Origin: an uncultured Neomegalonema sp.
Lineage (GTDB): Bacteria; Pseudomonadota; Alphaproteobacteria; Rhodobacterales; Rhodobacteraceae
Assembly: GCA_937990185.1 (NCBI GenBank)
Contig: CALKBI010000014.1
Coordinates: 1-51,586, forward strand
DNA length: 51,586 bases
Direction: 5' to 3'
Made by a program: the position numbers and the translations under genes. The notes under the pieces were generated by a model. That model made no database searches, was not told the origin of the DNA, and saw nothing but the letters and a program-made list of their open reading frames with translations. The first letter of the stretch is position 1; every line of letters begins with the position of its first letter. Positions 36,476-45,339 of this stretch are shown one piece after another.

Positions 36476-36511
36476 AAGAAAACTCCCTGAAATCTCTGTT
36501 CGAATGGCCGG

Positions 36512-36670
36512 TTATTTTATCCGGCCAATATACCCTATTCCGCCGCGTCCCGCACTGCCTGAGCGAATGGATTGCGAAATTTCGCTGCTCTCCGCGCCGG
36601 TCCCGGTCAGGGTTGCATAACCTGCGCCGCCGGTGGCCACGGTAAATACGACAAGCATTACTCTAGTCAT
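36512..36670 (-). CDS. Small Gly/Ser-rich membrane-anchored or secreted peptide
   Basis: A 52-residue product: one hydrophobic N-terminal segment (VMLVVFTVATGGAGYA) that could be a signal or anchor, then a Ser-rich stretch and a Gly/Arg tail (SAGRGGIGYIGRIK). No family recognised. The ATG at 36670 lies about 9 nt after GGAGGA; the ATG at 36679 abuts that sequence and is less likely. It overlaps the end of the second DUF4178 gene by 8 bp, showing it belongs to the operon. Confidence 0.68.
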   Translation of the reverse strand: MTRVMLVVFTVATGGAGYATLTGTGAESSEISQSIRSGSAGRGGIGYIGRIK

Positions 36671-37946
36671 CGTCGTCATCTCCTCCGCCCCAGCGCGCGG
36701 TTTCGAACATATGCTCACGCAGTCTCATCGAGCCATATATCAATCCGAGCACGATGGCTAAAATCCAAAAATAGCGCGAGACAAAAACGTTCTGACGGAC
36801 TTCGATAGAGAGCGGTTTGTCAGATGCAAACTGTTGCCGATCCGTGCGCGTTACCGTGTTGTCGAGCGGAGCATTGGCAATGCGGAGTGTGTACTGCCCG
36901 GTTTGCGGAGGCTTGAATCTCAGCGTTGCGTCTTGAGAACCTTCAGACCAGCTTTCGCCGCCTTCCCATCCGGAGTAATATTGCAAGCCGCTGCCGAACT
37001 CGACTTCTTCGCCGCTTTCGTTATGCACCAACGTCATATCATACCAGGACCATTGGTTTCGCAGCGGCGCGCTCATCTCGATGGACATCAACCGCGAAGT
37101 GCTTGTTGCTTCGAAAGTCACCGCGCCGCCCTGAGCGGTGTTATGAATCCGGGTTTGCGCGATGGTGGAGCCGCCGCCCATTATCATCAAGCCCAGCGCA
37201 GCAACCGCTGCGATAGGCATAAAATATTTGGCTGCCAATGCTGCGGATTGATGCAGCTCACCCGGTTCGAAAGGTTGGATCGCATGAACACCGAGGGGAC
37301 TGGGTAGATCATCAGCAAATCCGAAAGCCTCGAAAACTTCTGTACGGTTCAGATAGGTTTGAAATTCGGTTTCGATCTCACCATCTGTTCTTGCGAGTGA
37401 GAAGCCATGCGGCGGTGCAATGCCGTCGATAACATTCACGCTGTCTCGAAGTTTTGGAACCCAGGTTAACTCGCCTTCGATGTAGTGAATAACGGCGTTA
37501 TAAGACTCAAACATCGTAAAACTTCGACCCAAGGCGGGGAAATCGTTTTTGGGATAAAACCTCGATTGTGTATGATCCGTCCCGTCGCGAACTTTGCGCG
37601 AATGAGTCAAATGGCCATCATTCCAAGTCATCCATGAATAGCCGTGCGTTGGCGAGTAAAGCTGATAATTTGTCCAATAATACATCGAGCCTTCGATGTA
37701 AGATTCAACACCAACGATGCCAACGACGGTTTGATGAACGCCCAAAACCTCGCCTGAATCCCCAAGAGCAAAGGGTCCTTCGGGTCGGGGCATATCGCGG
37801 TATTGGGCGAGGACTTTATAGCCATCGTGCCGGTCCATGACCGAGCCGCAATAACTGCACACCAATGCTTTCGCGCGGTGTCCGGCGAGCGCGGGCAAAG
37901 GCGAGCCGCAAGTCGTGCAATTCAGAGCCTTGAGCGCGTCGCTCAT
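36663..37946 (-). CDS. DUF4178 protein with zinc ribbon and C-terminal membrane segments
   Basis: A 427-residue protein. An N-terminal zinc ribbon (CTTCGSPL...CSYCGS, residues about 9-35) is followed by a DUF4178 beta-rich domain (YKVLAQYRDMPRPEGPFALGDSGEV onward), a membrane segment near residues 240-260, a beta-rich extracytoplasmic-looking domain and a final membrane helix near 390-410, ending in Gly-Gly and six Asp. The ATG at 37946 overlaps the first DUF4178 stop by 4 bp; the upstream extension to 37994 is rejected. Function unknown; the operon links it to membrane and polyamine chemistry. Confidence 0.85.
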   Translation of the reverse strand: MSDALKALNCTTCGSPLPALAGHRAKALVCSYCGSVMDRHDGYKVLAQYRDMPRPEGPFALGDSGEVLGVHQTVVGIVGVESYIEGSMYYWTNYQLYSPTHGYSWMTWNDGHLTHSRKVRDGTDHTQSRFYPKNDFPALGRSFTMFESYNAVIHYIEGELTWVPKLRDSVNVIDGIAPPHGFSLARTDGEIETEFQTYLNRTEVFEAFGFADDLPSPLGVHAIQPFEPGELHQSAALAAKYFMPIAAVAALGLMIMGGGSTIAQTRIHNTAQGGAVTFEATSTSRLMSIEMSAPLRNQWSWYDMTLVHNESGEEVEFGSGLQYYSGWEGGESWSEGSQDATLRFKPPQTGQYTLRIANAPLDNTVTRTDRQQFASDKPLSIEVRQNVFVSRYFWILAIVLGLIYGSMRLREHMFETARWGGGDDDDD

Positions 37947-38566
37947 GAATTTGCCTCGACGGCTTGCTGACGGATTTCGTAAGGGTCTATCCATTGCCCT
38001 TCGGTGACGTACATTTCGCCGTCTTCGAATTCGAGCGTGATCAGGCTGCCCCGTGCGCCGGACAGGTGATAATAAGTATAGGTATCGCCGACCGCCATTT
38101 CTTCAGGGAACTCACCGCGCAGAGCCTCGCACTTTCCGCGATCCACTTCGGTTACACGGAAAATCTCGCCTTCAAACTCGATCCGCGCGCCGAGCTTGAG
38201 TTTTCTTTCGTCGATTTTCAAATCGGTTTCGTGGTTTCTTTCGATGGCGATATCGCCTTCATCGACGCTGATCCAGACGCCATTACCATGACCGTCGAGC
38301 GCCCAGATTTCGTCCCACCAACCGGATGAGTAAGAGAACCGGGCTTGGCCAATCGGCATATAGCTTTCGCCCTGATATTCGACCGCGCGGCCCAGCACGA
38401 AAAGCGAAGGCTCGTCTGCCATGACGCCGCCGACCCCGGCCAGTTTTACGGTTTCATCTTCCAGCAACACGGTCGACTCGCAATAGGGGCACGTCACCAT
38501 TTTAGAATGTGCGACTTTTCGCGAAAGCTGTCCGCCGCAATTCGGGCAGTTGAAATCGTCAGCCAT
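37943..38566 (-). CDS. DUF4178 protein with zinc ribbon
   Basis: A 207-residue soluble protein, first gene of the operon. The zinc ribbon CPNCGGQLS...CPYCES is at residues 6-29, followed by a DUF4178 domain with FVLGRAVEYQGESYMPIGQARF and GWWDEIWALDGHGNGVWIS. It is a shorter paralogue of the next gene, lacking membrane segments. The two overlap by 4 bp, suggesting they act as a pair. Function unknown. Confidence 0.85.
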   Translation of the reverse strand: MADDFNCPNCGGQLSRKVAHSKMVTCPYCESTVLLEDETVKLAGVGGVMADEPSLFVLGRAVEYQGESYMPIGQARFSYSSGWWDEIWALDGHGNGVWISVDEGDIAIERNHETDLKIDERKLKLGARIEFEGEIFRVTEVDRGKCEALRGEFPEEMAVGDTYTYYHLSGARGSLITLEFEDGEMYVTEGQWIDPYEIRQQAVEANS

Positions 38567-38740
38567 GCACAGCCACCCTTGGCAATCCGAAAATTTCTTT
38601 TTCGCCCCTCTTATGCCTGCGAAATCAGCGCGGGGGAAGTCCAGATATAGGGTGTTTATGGTTCACAAAATGTAAAAACCATGGGCAAACGCCCCCCGAC
38701 TGAAGACAGTGAGAGGGTCCAGACCTTTCATGGAGATAGA

Positions 38741-39424
38741 TTAAGACGTGTCGGGCTGCGCGATAACGTCTAATGCAAGGCGATGACAATCGCGCAAAAC
38801 TTCGTCGATTTCATCGCGCCCGTTTTGCCGCCACCCCGGAGGCCAGCCCGGTCTGACCGGAGATTTACGGTTAAACTTTTTCCGATCCCGCGCTTTGAGG
38901 CGCAGCATCCGCTTTGCCTGTTTCGGAATATCGTCCAACGCAGTTTTGAGCGACAGCATCCGATTGCACAGCCGCTCTGCATCTATAGAATCACTCGGCG
39001 TTGCCTCGGGTTTAGGCTCTGTCGCCGCACGGCGCTCATGAGAGTCAAAAAACCCGATACTTGGCGCGTTTTTGACACCGGCACGGCGTTTCGAACCGAT
39101 CCACCAAAACCACGGCCTTGGATCAATCAATGCAAAAGCCGGAATGCGCGTCCCGTCTCCGCGCTTAATCCCCAAAGCCGGAGCAGCGCGTTGTCCGCGC
39201 ATGGGCGGCACATAGCCCTTACGTTCCAGCTCAGTCGCAACAGCCAAAATCAACCGGCGCAAAGCCGATTCCGCAGGCCGCAAATAATGCAAAACATGCG
39301 ACCGCATAAAGCGCGGCAAAACCGCGACCCGCTTGCCCTCAACCAACCCGATTGAGGCAAACAGCACCCCAAGTATCCGCAACAAGATCGTGCGGTTTCG
39401 GTTGATATAAAGGTCGAGGTCCAT
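38741..39424 (-). CDS. Uncharacterised basic protein
   Basis: A 227-residue product from the ATG at 39424; the frame stays open upstream, but those residues (Cys/Met/Ser-rich) do not look coding. The N-terminus MDLDLYINRNRTILLRILGVLF is followed by LPRFMRSHVLHYLRPAESALRRLI, a stretch that recurs in uncharacterised alphaproteobacterial proteins. The C-terminal 100 residues are very basic (KRMLRLKARDRKKFNRK). No catalytic motif is seen. A 16-bp palindrome lies about 60 bp upstream. Confidence 0.72.
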   Translation of the reverse strand: MDLDLYINRNRTILLRILGVLFASIGLVEGKRVAVLPRFMRSHVLHYLRPAESALRRLILAVATELERKGYVPPMRGQRAAPALGIKRGDGTRIPAFALIDPRPWFWWIGSKRRAGVKNAPSIGFFDSHERRAATEPKPEATPSDSIDAERLCNRMLSLKTALDDIPKQAKRMLRLKARDRKKFNRKSPVRPGWPPGWRQNGRDEIDEVLRDCHRLALDVIAQPDTS

Positions 39425-39874
39425 GAGGTCTTTCGAGTGAGGAAGGTGTGAATAGCATGAAGAACATATCATAAACATAATAGTATTTGCAAGTGCAAAT
39501 GCGTCCGAACTTGCGCATCGGTACAAACTTCAGAGTGGCAAAAATCATTGAGAGCCTTCGCAAGAGTTGCCTCTGGCAAACACACGGCAATAATCGGTCA
39601 AACAGCTATGTCGTCTAATGTCTTTAAGGTCGAATTTAGCAAGTTCGGAATGGGTAACTTTAGCCATCAATGCCGAGTTCGCGCTTTGCTTCTGCGGTGA
39701 TTTCATCATGGCTTTTCCATATTTCAATCATATCAACATTCTGAAGCGCAATCAAAAGCATGAAAACGTTTGTTATTTGGCAAAATATGCGGACTTTGCT
39801 CATCAAAACTCCCACAAACCGATGCCCCCCAATCATCCCTTGCCAATCGCCCTTTCGCGGATCACTATCGGTAT
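39425..39874. other. 450-bp stretch without a confident gene
   Basis: It holds a perfect palindromic element ATTTGCA-AG-TGCAAAT (39485-39500), an operator candidate for the minus-strand gene at 38741. It also holds two tiny overlapping minus-strand frames: 39660-39761 (33 residues, beginning MLLIALQNVDMIEIWKSHDE) and 39545-39667 (40 residues, beginning MAKVTHSELAKFDLKDIRR). The first reads like a helical protein fragment, so this may be the remains of a small gene pair. Neither is recognised. Confidence 0.45.
39660..39761 (-). pseudogene. Possible small ORF or gene remnant
   Basis: ATG at 39761, 33 codons, product rich in helix-forming residues with IEIWKSHDEITAEAKREL. Its stop overlaps an ATG of a 40-residue frame (39545-39667) by a few bases, as in compact two-gene operons. 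No Shine-Dalgarno is clear and no family is recognised; it could equally be a decayed gene or chance. Confidence 0.25.
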
Positions 39875-40231
39875 ATGGAAAGCACGAATGTCATACCCTT
39901 TCCGCAGCGCGGCGCGCCAGCTTTTGAGCAGGTAACCTTTCACCGCAAAGAGCTGGCTGCGATTTTATCAATCTACGGACAGTTGGTCGCCGCCGGTGAA
40001 TGGCGGGATTATGCCATTGATATGGGCCGTGATGTTGCGACTTTTTCGGTGTTTAGGCGCATGGGGGAAACCCCGGCTTATCGCATTGAGAAAAGGCCGA
40101 AAAATGCCGCAAAACAGGGCGCGTATAGTATTATTGCCTCGGATGGCCGCGTGCTCAAGCGTGGGTCTGATCTGCGCATGACTTTGCGTATCTTCAACCG
40201 TAAACTCTTAAAGCTGGCCGATAACGAATAA
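39875..40231 (+). CDS. DUF2794 family protein
   Basis: A 118-residue alphaproteobacterial protein of unknown function. VTFHRKELAAILSIYGQLVAAGEWRDYAIDM-type sequence and the later FRRMGETPAYRIEKRPK, with LKRGSDLRMTLRIFNRKLLKL at the end, are its typical blocks. The ATG at 39875 gives the usual N-terminus with VIPFPQR; the upstream extension to 39770 is rejected. It precedes the gamma-glutamyltransferase-like gene by 63 bp. Confidence 0.88.
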   Translation: MESTNVIPFPQRGAPAFEQVTFHRKELAAILSIYGQLVAAGEWRDYAIDMGRDVATFSVFRRMGETPAYRIEKRPKNAAKQGAYSIIASDGRVLKRGSDLRMTLRIFNRKLLKLADNE

Positions 40232-40294
40232 GTATCGGGCTTTGCCCCCGCCTCTAATCGGTTTACACCTCGTCCGAACCTTTCGGAGATTCCC

Positions 40295-41914
40295 ATGCGT
40301 GATTTTCATCTGCCCGGCCGGTCAACGGCCTATGCCGCCAATGGCATGTGTGCGACGTCGCATCCTTTTGCCGCGCAAGAAGCCGTCAATGTGCTGCGCG
40401 AGGGCGGAAACGCTGTTGATGCGGCGGCAACGGCGGCGTTAATGCTTGGGCTGCTGGAACCGGCGATGACCGGGATTGGCGGCGATATGTTTGCGCTGGT
40501 CTGGAAACCGGGAGAGAGCAAGCCGCGTGGCCTGAACGGCTCGGGCCGTGCACCTGCCGCGCTCAACGCCGCGATGCTGCGCGAGCAAGGGCATGAGACG
40601 ATCCCGCTCGACAGCGCCCATGCGGTGAGTGTGCCGGGGGCGATTGATGCCTTTGATACGCTGCTGCGCGATCATGGGACGCGCGGCTGGGATCAAGTCC
40701 TCGCGCCCTCTATCCGGCTCGCCCGTGAGGGCCATCCGGTTGCTCCGAAAGCGGCTTATGACTGGGCCAATGAAGGTGTCGGTAAACTCAGCGGTGCGGC
40801 GCGCCAACATTTTCTCCTGAATGACCGCGCGCCAAAAGCCGGAGAGCGTTTTGCTTATCCCGCCAAAGCCGAGGCGCTGGAGTTGATCGCCAAACAGGGC
40901 CGCGCCGGATTTTATGAAGGGCCGGTTGCCGAAGACATGGTGGCCTCGCTCAACGCGCTGGGCGGTGTGCATACGCTGGATGACTTCGCGAAGACGGCCT
41001 GTACTTGGGTCGAGCCGATCTCCGGCGATTATCGCGGTACGACTTTGTGGGAGCTTCCTCCGAACGGCCAAGGCGCAACTGCGATTTTGATGGCGAAGAT
41101 CCTCGCGGGCTTTGACCTTGGCTCGCTCGATCCGTTCGGTGCAGAGCGCGCTCATCTGGAGGCCGAGACCGCGCGGCTGGCGTATCACGCGCGCAATTCA
41201 CTGATCGCGGATGCGGACACGCCGGGCGCAGCAGAGCGTCTTGAGCACATGCTGTCCGATGTGACCGTAGACGCCATGCGCAGCCAGATTGACCCCGCAC
41301 GGATGCGGCCTGATTTGCTGGGCGAGATGGACAAACTCCACGCGCTTGGTCCGAATGGTGCGCCGCATCGCGATACGATTTATATCACTGTCATTGATAA
41401 AGACCGCATGGCCGTATCGCTGATTTATTCGGTCTTCCATGCGTTCGGCGGCGGCTTGGCTTCAACGAAATACGGCATCAATTTTCAGAACCGAGGCGGC
41501 GGGTTTTCGCTGGTCGAGGGCCACCCGAACGAGTTGAAAGGCGGCAACCGCCCGATGCACACAATCATCCCCGCGATGCTCTCAAACGGCGAGACACCGT
41601 TGGCGACGTTCGGTGTGATGGGCGGTCAGTATCAGTCCTGCGGCCATGCCCGCGCAATCTCGAACCTGCTTGATTACGGCATGGACCCGCAAGAAGTGAT
41701 GGATGGTGCGCGGTGTTTTCCGCAAGACGGCAAACTCGATGTCGAACGCGGTTATGCAGCCGAAGTCGTTGAACAGCTTCACGTCATGGGCCACACAATC
41801 AACCGCGATATCGGTCCCATTGGCGGCGGTCAGATGATCTTGCTCGACCATGCAAATGGCTGCCTCGTCGGAGGCTCCGACCCCCGCAAAGACGGCGTCG
41901 CGCTGGGCTGGTGA
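40295..41914 (+). CDS. Gamma-glutamyltransferase family protein (cytoplasmic, YwrD-like)
   Basis: A 539-residue Ntn-hydrolase that would self-cleave and transfer or hydrolyse gamma-glutamyl groups. GNAVDAAATAALMLGLLEPAMTGIGGD-type sequence near residue 33 is typical GGT. The nucleophile is most likely Thr361 in HRDTIYITVID, where classical enzymes have TTHYSVVD; the second Thr and the His are Ile and Tyr here. No signal peptide is present, unlike periplasmic glutathione-degrading GGTs. It may act on another gamma-glutamyl or related amide. A terminator follows. Confidence 0.88.
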   Translation: MRDFHLPGRSTAYAANGMCATSHPFAAQEAVNVLREGGNAVDAAATAALMLGLLEPAMTGIGGDMFALVWKPGESKPRGLNGSGRAPAALNAAMLREQGHETIPLDSAHAVSVPGAIDAFDTLLRDHGTRGWDQVLAPSIRLAREGHPVAPKAAYDWANEGVGKLSGAARQHFLLNDRAPKAGERFAYPAKAEALELIAKQGRAGFYEGPVAEDMVASLNALGGVHTLDDFAKTACTWVEPISGDYRGTTLWELPPNGQGATAILMAKILAGFDLGSLDPFGAERAHLEAETARLAYHARNSLIADADTPGAAERLEHMLSDVTVDAMRSQIDPARMRPDLLGEMDKLHALGPNGAPHRDTIYITVIDKDRMAVSLIYSVFHAFGGGLASTKYGINFQNRGGGFSLVEGHPNELKGGNRPMHTIIPAMLSNGETPLATFGVMGGQYQSCGHARAISNLLDYGMDPQEVMDGARCFPQDGKLDVERGYAAEVVEQLHVMGHTINRDIGPIGGGQMILLDHANGCLVGGSDPRKDGVALGW

Positions 41915-41921
41915 TCATAAA

Positions 41922-41952
41922 AAAGTCGGCGCTCGCATGGAACGCCGACTTT
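41922..41952. terminator. Bidirectional terminator between ggt-like gene and acnA
   Basis: AAAGTCGGCG (41922-41931) and CGCCGACTTT (41943-41952) form a perfect 10-bp stem with an 11-nt loop. A-rich sequence before it and T-rich sequence after it serve both converging genes. Confidence 0.85.
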
Positions 41953-42002
41953 CTATTCTTGGTTTTTAGTGATCGGTATGACTAATCTCTGAGAGCAAAC
42001 GC

Positions 42003-44714
42003 TTACTCCGCCGCGACCTGTGCGTCTTCGCTGGCGAGGTCACGCAGCACGTAGTGCAACACGCCGCCATTTTTCACATAGTCGATTTCGACCGCTGTAT
42101 CGATCCGGCAAAGCAGGTCGATTTCTTTGGTCTCACCATTGGCAAACTCGACGGTCGCTTTAACGGTTGAGCGCGGTTCCATATCGCCCTCAAGACCCGC
42201 AACGCTGATCACTTCATCGCCGGTCATGCCGAGGCTTTCACGGCTGTCACCGCCGGTAAATTCCAGCGGGATCACGCCCATACCAACGAGGTTCGAGCGG
42301 TGAATACGTTCAAAGCTTTCCGCGATCACGGCCTTCACGCCAAGCAGCGCCGTGCCTTTCGCCGCCCAATCACGCGATGATCCTGTGCCGTATTCTTTAC
42401 CGGCAACAACGACGAGAGGCGTGCCTTCATCGGCGTATTTCATCGCCGCATCAAAGATCGGCATGACTTCACCCGAAGGAACATGGCGCGTCACGCCGCC
42501 TTCTGTACCCGGTGCCATCTGGTTGCGAATGCGAATATTGGCGAATGTGCCGCGCATCATCACTTGGTGATTGCCGCGCCGCGCGCCATAGCTGTTGAAC
42601 TCGCGCACAGGCACTTGGAAGCTTTCCAGATATTGCGCAGCGGGAGACACTTTCGCAATCGACCCGGCAGGCGAGATATGGTCAGTCGTGATCGAGTCCG
42701 CCAGCAAAGCGAGAATGCGCGCTTTCTCGACATTCTTGATCTCACCAACTTCGGGCGTGATGCCTTCAAAGTATGGCGGGTTCTGAACATAGGTAGATCC
42801 CGCAGGCCAGCCATAGGTTTCGCCGCCCTCGGTTTCGATACCTGCCCATTTCTCATCGCCGGTAAAGACATCGGCATATTGGGATTGGAAGGCTTCACGG
42901 GTAACAGTCTTTTCGACCAGCTCGGCAATTTCCTGAGCGGTTGGCCAGATGTCTTTCAGGAACACATCATTGCCGTCCTGATCCTGACCGAGTGCAACGG
43001 TGGTGATGTCTTCGGTCAATGTGCCAAGGATGGAATAGGCAACAACCAACGGCGGCGAGGCGAGATAGTTCGCGCGCACATCCGGGTTCACACGGCCTTC
43101 AAAGTTCCGGTTGCCGGACAGAACCGAACACGCAACGATATCTTCTTTGTTGATGGCTTCAGAGATCGGCTCCGGCAGTGGACCGGAGTTTCCGATACAG
43201 GTCGTACAGCCATACCCGACAAGATCGTAACCCATCTCATCAAGATGCTTTTGCAGGCCGGAATTCGTCAGATATTCCGTGACGACTTTAGACCCCGGGG
43301 CGAGCGATGTCTTTACCCATGGTTTTGGCTTAAGGCCCTTTTCATTGGCCTTTTGCGCGACCAGACCTGCACCGATCATGACGTAAGGATTGGACGTGTT
43401 GGTGCAGGACGTAATGGCGGCGATAACGACATCGCCATCATTCATCGAATAGTCGGCATCTGCAACGGGAGCCGATTTCGCATCACCGCCGCGCTGTTCC
43501 GAGATCATTGAGTTGAATGCGTTCGAGGCTTCTTTGAGCAAGATGCGATCTTGTGGACGCTTAGGTCCCGAAATCGCAGGCTCCACTGTGCTCATGTCGA
43601 GGGACAGCGTAGAAGAGAATACAGGGTCAGGCGTCTTAGCATCACGCCAAATGCCTTGAATTTTTGCATATCCTTCGGCGAGCTGAATGCGGTCTTGGTC
43701 GCGGCCTGTGGTTTTCAGATAACGCAGGGTTTCTTTATCGACCGGGAAGAACCCGCAGGTCGCGCCGTATTCAGGCGCCATATTCGAGATCGTCGCGCGA
43801 TCAGCCAGCGGCAGGTTATCTAATCCGTCGCCATAGAACTCAACGAATTTACCGACAACACCGTGTTCGCGCAGCATCTCCACGACCCGCAAAACGAGGT
43901 CAGTGGCGGTGACGCCCTCTTTGATATCGCCCGTCAGTTTAAAGCCGACAACTTCAGGGATCAGCATCGAAATCGGTTGTCCGAGCATCGCGGCTTCGGC
44001 TTCGATTCCGCCAACACCCCAACCGAGAACAGCAAGGCCATTGACCATCGTCGTGTGAGAATCCGTGCCGACTAGCGTATCAGGATAGGCAACCCGCGCG
44101 CCGTCTTTATCATCGTCTACCCAAACAGTTTGGCTCAGATATTCGAGATTCACCTGGTGACAAATGCCGGTTCCCGGAGGGACAACGCGGAAATTGTTGA
44201 ACGCGCCTTGGCCCCATTTCAGAAATTCATAGCGCTCGCCGTTGCGTTCGTATTCGCGCTCTACATTGGCTTTAAAGGCCATTGGCGTGCCGAAATTATC
44301 GACCATTACCGAGTGATCAATGACCAAATCGACAGGCGTCAGCGGGTTGATTTTTTGCGGATCGCCTTTGAGTGCCTTCATCGCGTCGCGCATGGCGGCC
44401 AGATCAACAACTGCAGGAACGCCGGTGAAATCCTGTAACAGAATACGGGCAGGGCGATAGGCAATCTCTGCATCGGATTTGCCGCCATCTTCGACCCATT
44501 TCGCGAAAGCCTTAATGTCGTCAACCGTAACCGTCTCGCCGTCTTCATTCCGCAACAGGTTTTCAAGAACCACACGCAAGGAAGAGGGCAGGCGTTTAAG
44601 GTCGCCTGCTCCGGCTTCTTCTGCGGCGTCAATGGAATAAATAGCGTATTCTTCGTCGCCGATCTTTAATTTGCGGCGGGTGTTAAGCGAATCGTTGCCG
44701 GTTGAAACAGTCAT
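42003..44714 (-). CDS. acnA: Aconitate hydratase A
   Basis: TCA-cycle enzyme interconverting citrate and isocitrate, 903 residues, IRP/AcnA type. The [4Fe-4S] ligands are in ITSCTNTSNPYV and YGCTTCIGNSG. Other conserved stretches are VGTDSHTTM, FFPVDKETL, and the C-terminal swivel domain GKEYGTGSSRDWAAKG. It is monocistronic, ends at the bidirectional terminator, and has a plausible promoter about 75 bp upstream. The divergent copC gene starts 281 bp away. Confidence 0.97.
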   Translation of the reverse strand: MTVSTGNDSLNTRRKLKIGDEEYAIYSIDAAEEAGAGDLKRLPSSLRVVLENLLRNEDGETVTVDDIKAFAKWVEDGGKSDAEIAYRPARILLQDFTGVPAVVDLAAMRDAMKALKGDPQKINPLTPVDLVIDHSVMVDNFGTPMAFKANVEREYERNGERYEFLKWGQGAFNNFRVVPPGTGICHQVNLEYLSQTVWVDDDKDGARVAYPDTLVGTDSHTTMVNGLAVLGWGVGGIEAEAAMLGQPISMLIPEVVGFKLTGDIKEGVTATDLVLRVVEMLREHGVVGKFVEFYGDGLDNLPLADRATISNMAPEYGATCGFFPVDKETLRYLKTTGRDQDRIQLAEGYAKIQGIWRDAKTPDPVFSSTLSLDMSTVEPAISGPKRPQDRILLKEASNAFNSMISEQRGGDAKSAPVADADYSMNDGDVVIAAITSCTNTSNPYVMIGAGLVAQKANEKGLKPKPWVKTSLAPGSKVVTEYLTNSGLQKHLDEMGYDLVGYGCTTCIGNSGPLPEPISEAINKEDIVACSVLSGNRNFEGRVNPDVRANYLASPPLVVAYSILGTLTEDITTVALGQDQDGNDVFLKDIWPTAQEIAELVEKTVTREAFQSQYADVFTGDEKWAGIETEGGETYGWPAGSTYVQNPPYFEGITPEVGEIKNVEKARILALLADSITTDHISPAGSIAKVSPAAQYLESFQVPVREFNSYGARRGNHQVMMRGTFANIRIRNQMAPGTEGGVTRHVPSGEVMPIFDAAMKYADEGTPLVVVAGKEYGTGSSRDWAAKGTALLGVKAVIAESFERIHRSNLVGMGVIPLEFTGGDSRESLGMTGDEVISVAGLEGDMEPRSTVKATVEFANGETKEIDLLCRIDTAVEIDYVKNGGVLHYVLRDLASEDAQVAAE

Positions 44715-44789
44715 AGAAAATCCCTTCGGAAACCGCGATCAGCGCGCAAGTTGATGCTGCGCTGAAGGCGCTAAATGATCTCTCGCGCA

Positions 44790-44818
44790 CGTATAAGGCT
44801 GTTTTTGCATCAGGGCAA
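44790..44818 (-). promoter_or_regulatory. Possible acnA promoter
   Basis: Minus strand TTGCCC (44818-44813), 17-bp spacer, TATACG (44795-44790), giving a leader of about 70 nt before the acnA ATG. Motif-only call. Confidence 0.4.
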
Positions 44819-44905
44819 TGCAGCTTGATGCAGTGCAGCATAATGTGAAGGGCGAACATATAATCAATAAATTAAAGGAAACGTGACCCGCGCGTTGGGC
44901 AAAGC

Positions 44906-44940
44906 GTCCTATATGCTTTTGCCTCTGAATAGTCCTATAT
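44906..44940 (+). repeat. Direct repeat GTCCTATAT upstream of copC
   Basis: GTCCTATAT occurs at 44906-44914 and 44932-44940, start-to-start 26 bp, between acnA and copC. TATAT within each may also serve as part of a -10. Regulatory role is a guess. Confidence 0.3.
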
Positions 44941-44995
44941 TTGAGGAAGGCTCCACACTCTAAAGGACAGGCCATCGTCTCGGAGAGGAATTTCT

Positions 44996-45337
44996 ATGAA
45001 AGTACTATTTTTGGCGGGGGTAATTGGGATTTCGGCGACAACGGCCATGGCCCATTCGCCGCTCAAGGCCACAACTCCGGCAGATGGCGCCAAAGTTGAG
45101 CAGACACCCGAAGAATTATCGTTCGATTTTAAAGGGAAAATCCGCCTAACCCGCGTGACCGTCACGGTTGCAGATGACACGGACATCGACTTGGATTTAA
45201 GCGGGCATAAGAAATTCGCCACAGATTATGCCCTGCCGATAGAAGACATGGGCAGCGGCGTATACGAGGTCGAATGGCGGGGACTTGGGACGGACGGCCA
45301 TGCCCAAAAAGGCACGTTTAATTTTACCGTTGAATAG
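44996..45337 (+). CDS. copC: Periplasmic copper-binding protein CopC
   Basis: A 113-residue protein with a signal peptide (about 19 residues, ending TTAMA) cleaved before AHSPL or HSPL. The mature N-terminal His plus the Asp and His in GTDGH match the Cu(II) site of CopC proteins. The Met-rich Cu(I) loop of plasmid CopC is absent, so it is the Cu(II)-only type. It is followed after 2 bp by copD, a usual copper-uptake or storage pair. GGAGAGG lies upstream of the ATG. Confidence 0.92.
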   Translation: MKVLFLAGVIGISATTAMAHSPLKATTPADGAKVEQTPEELSFDFKGKIRLTRVTVTVADDTDIDLDLSGHKKFATDYALPIEDMGSGVYEVEWRGLGTDGHAQKGTFNFTVE

Positions 45338-45339
45338 AA

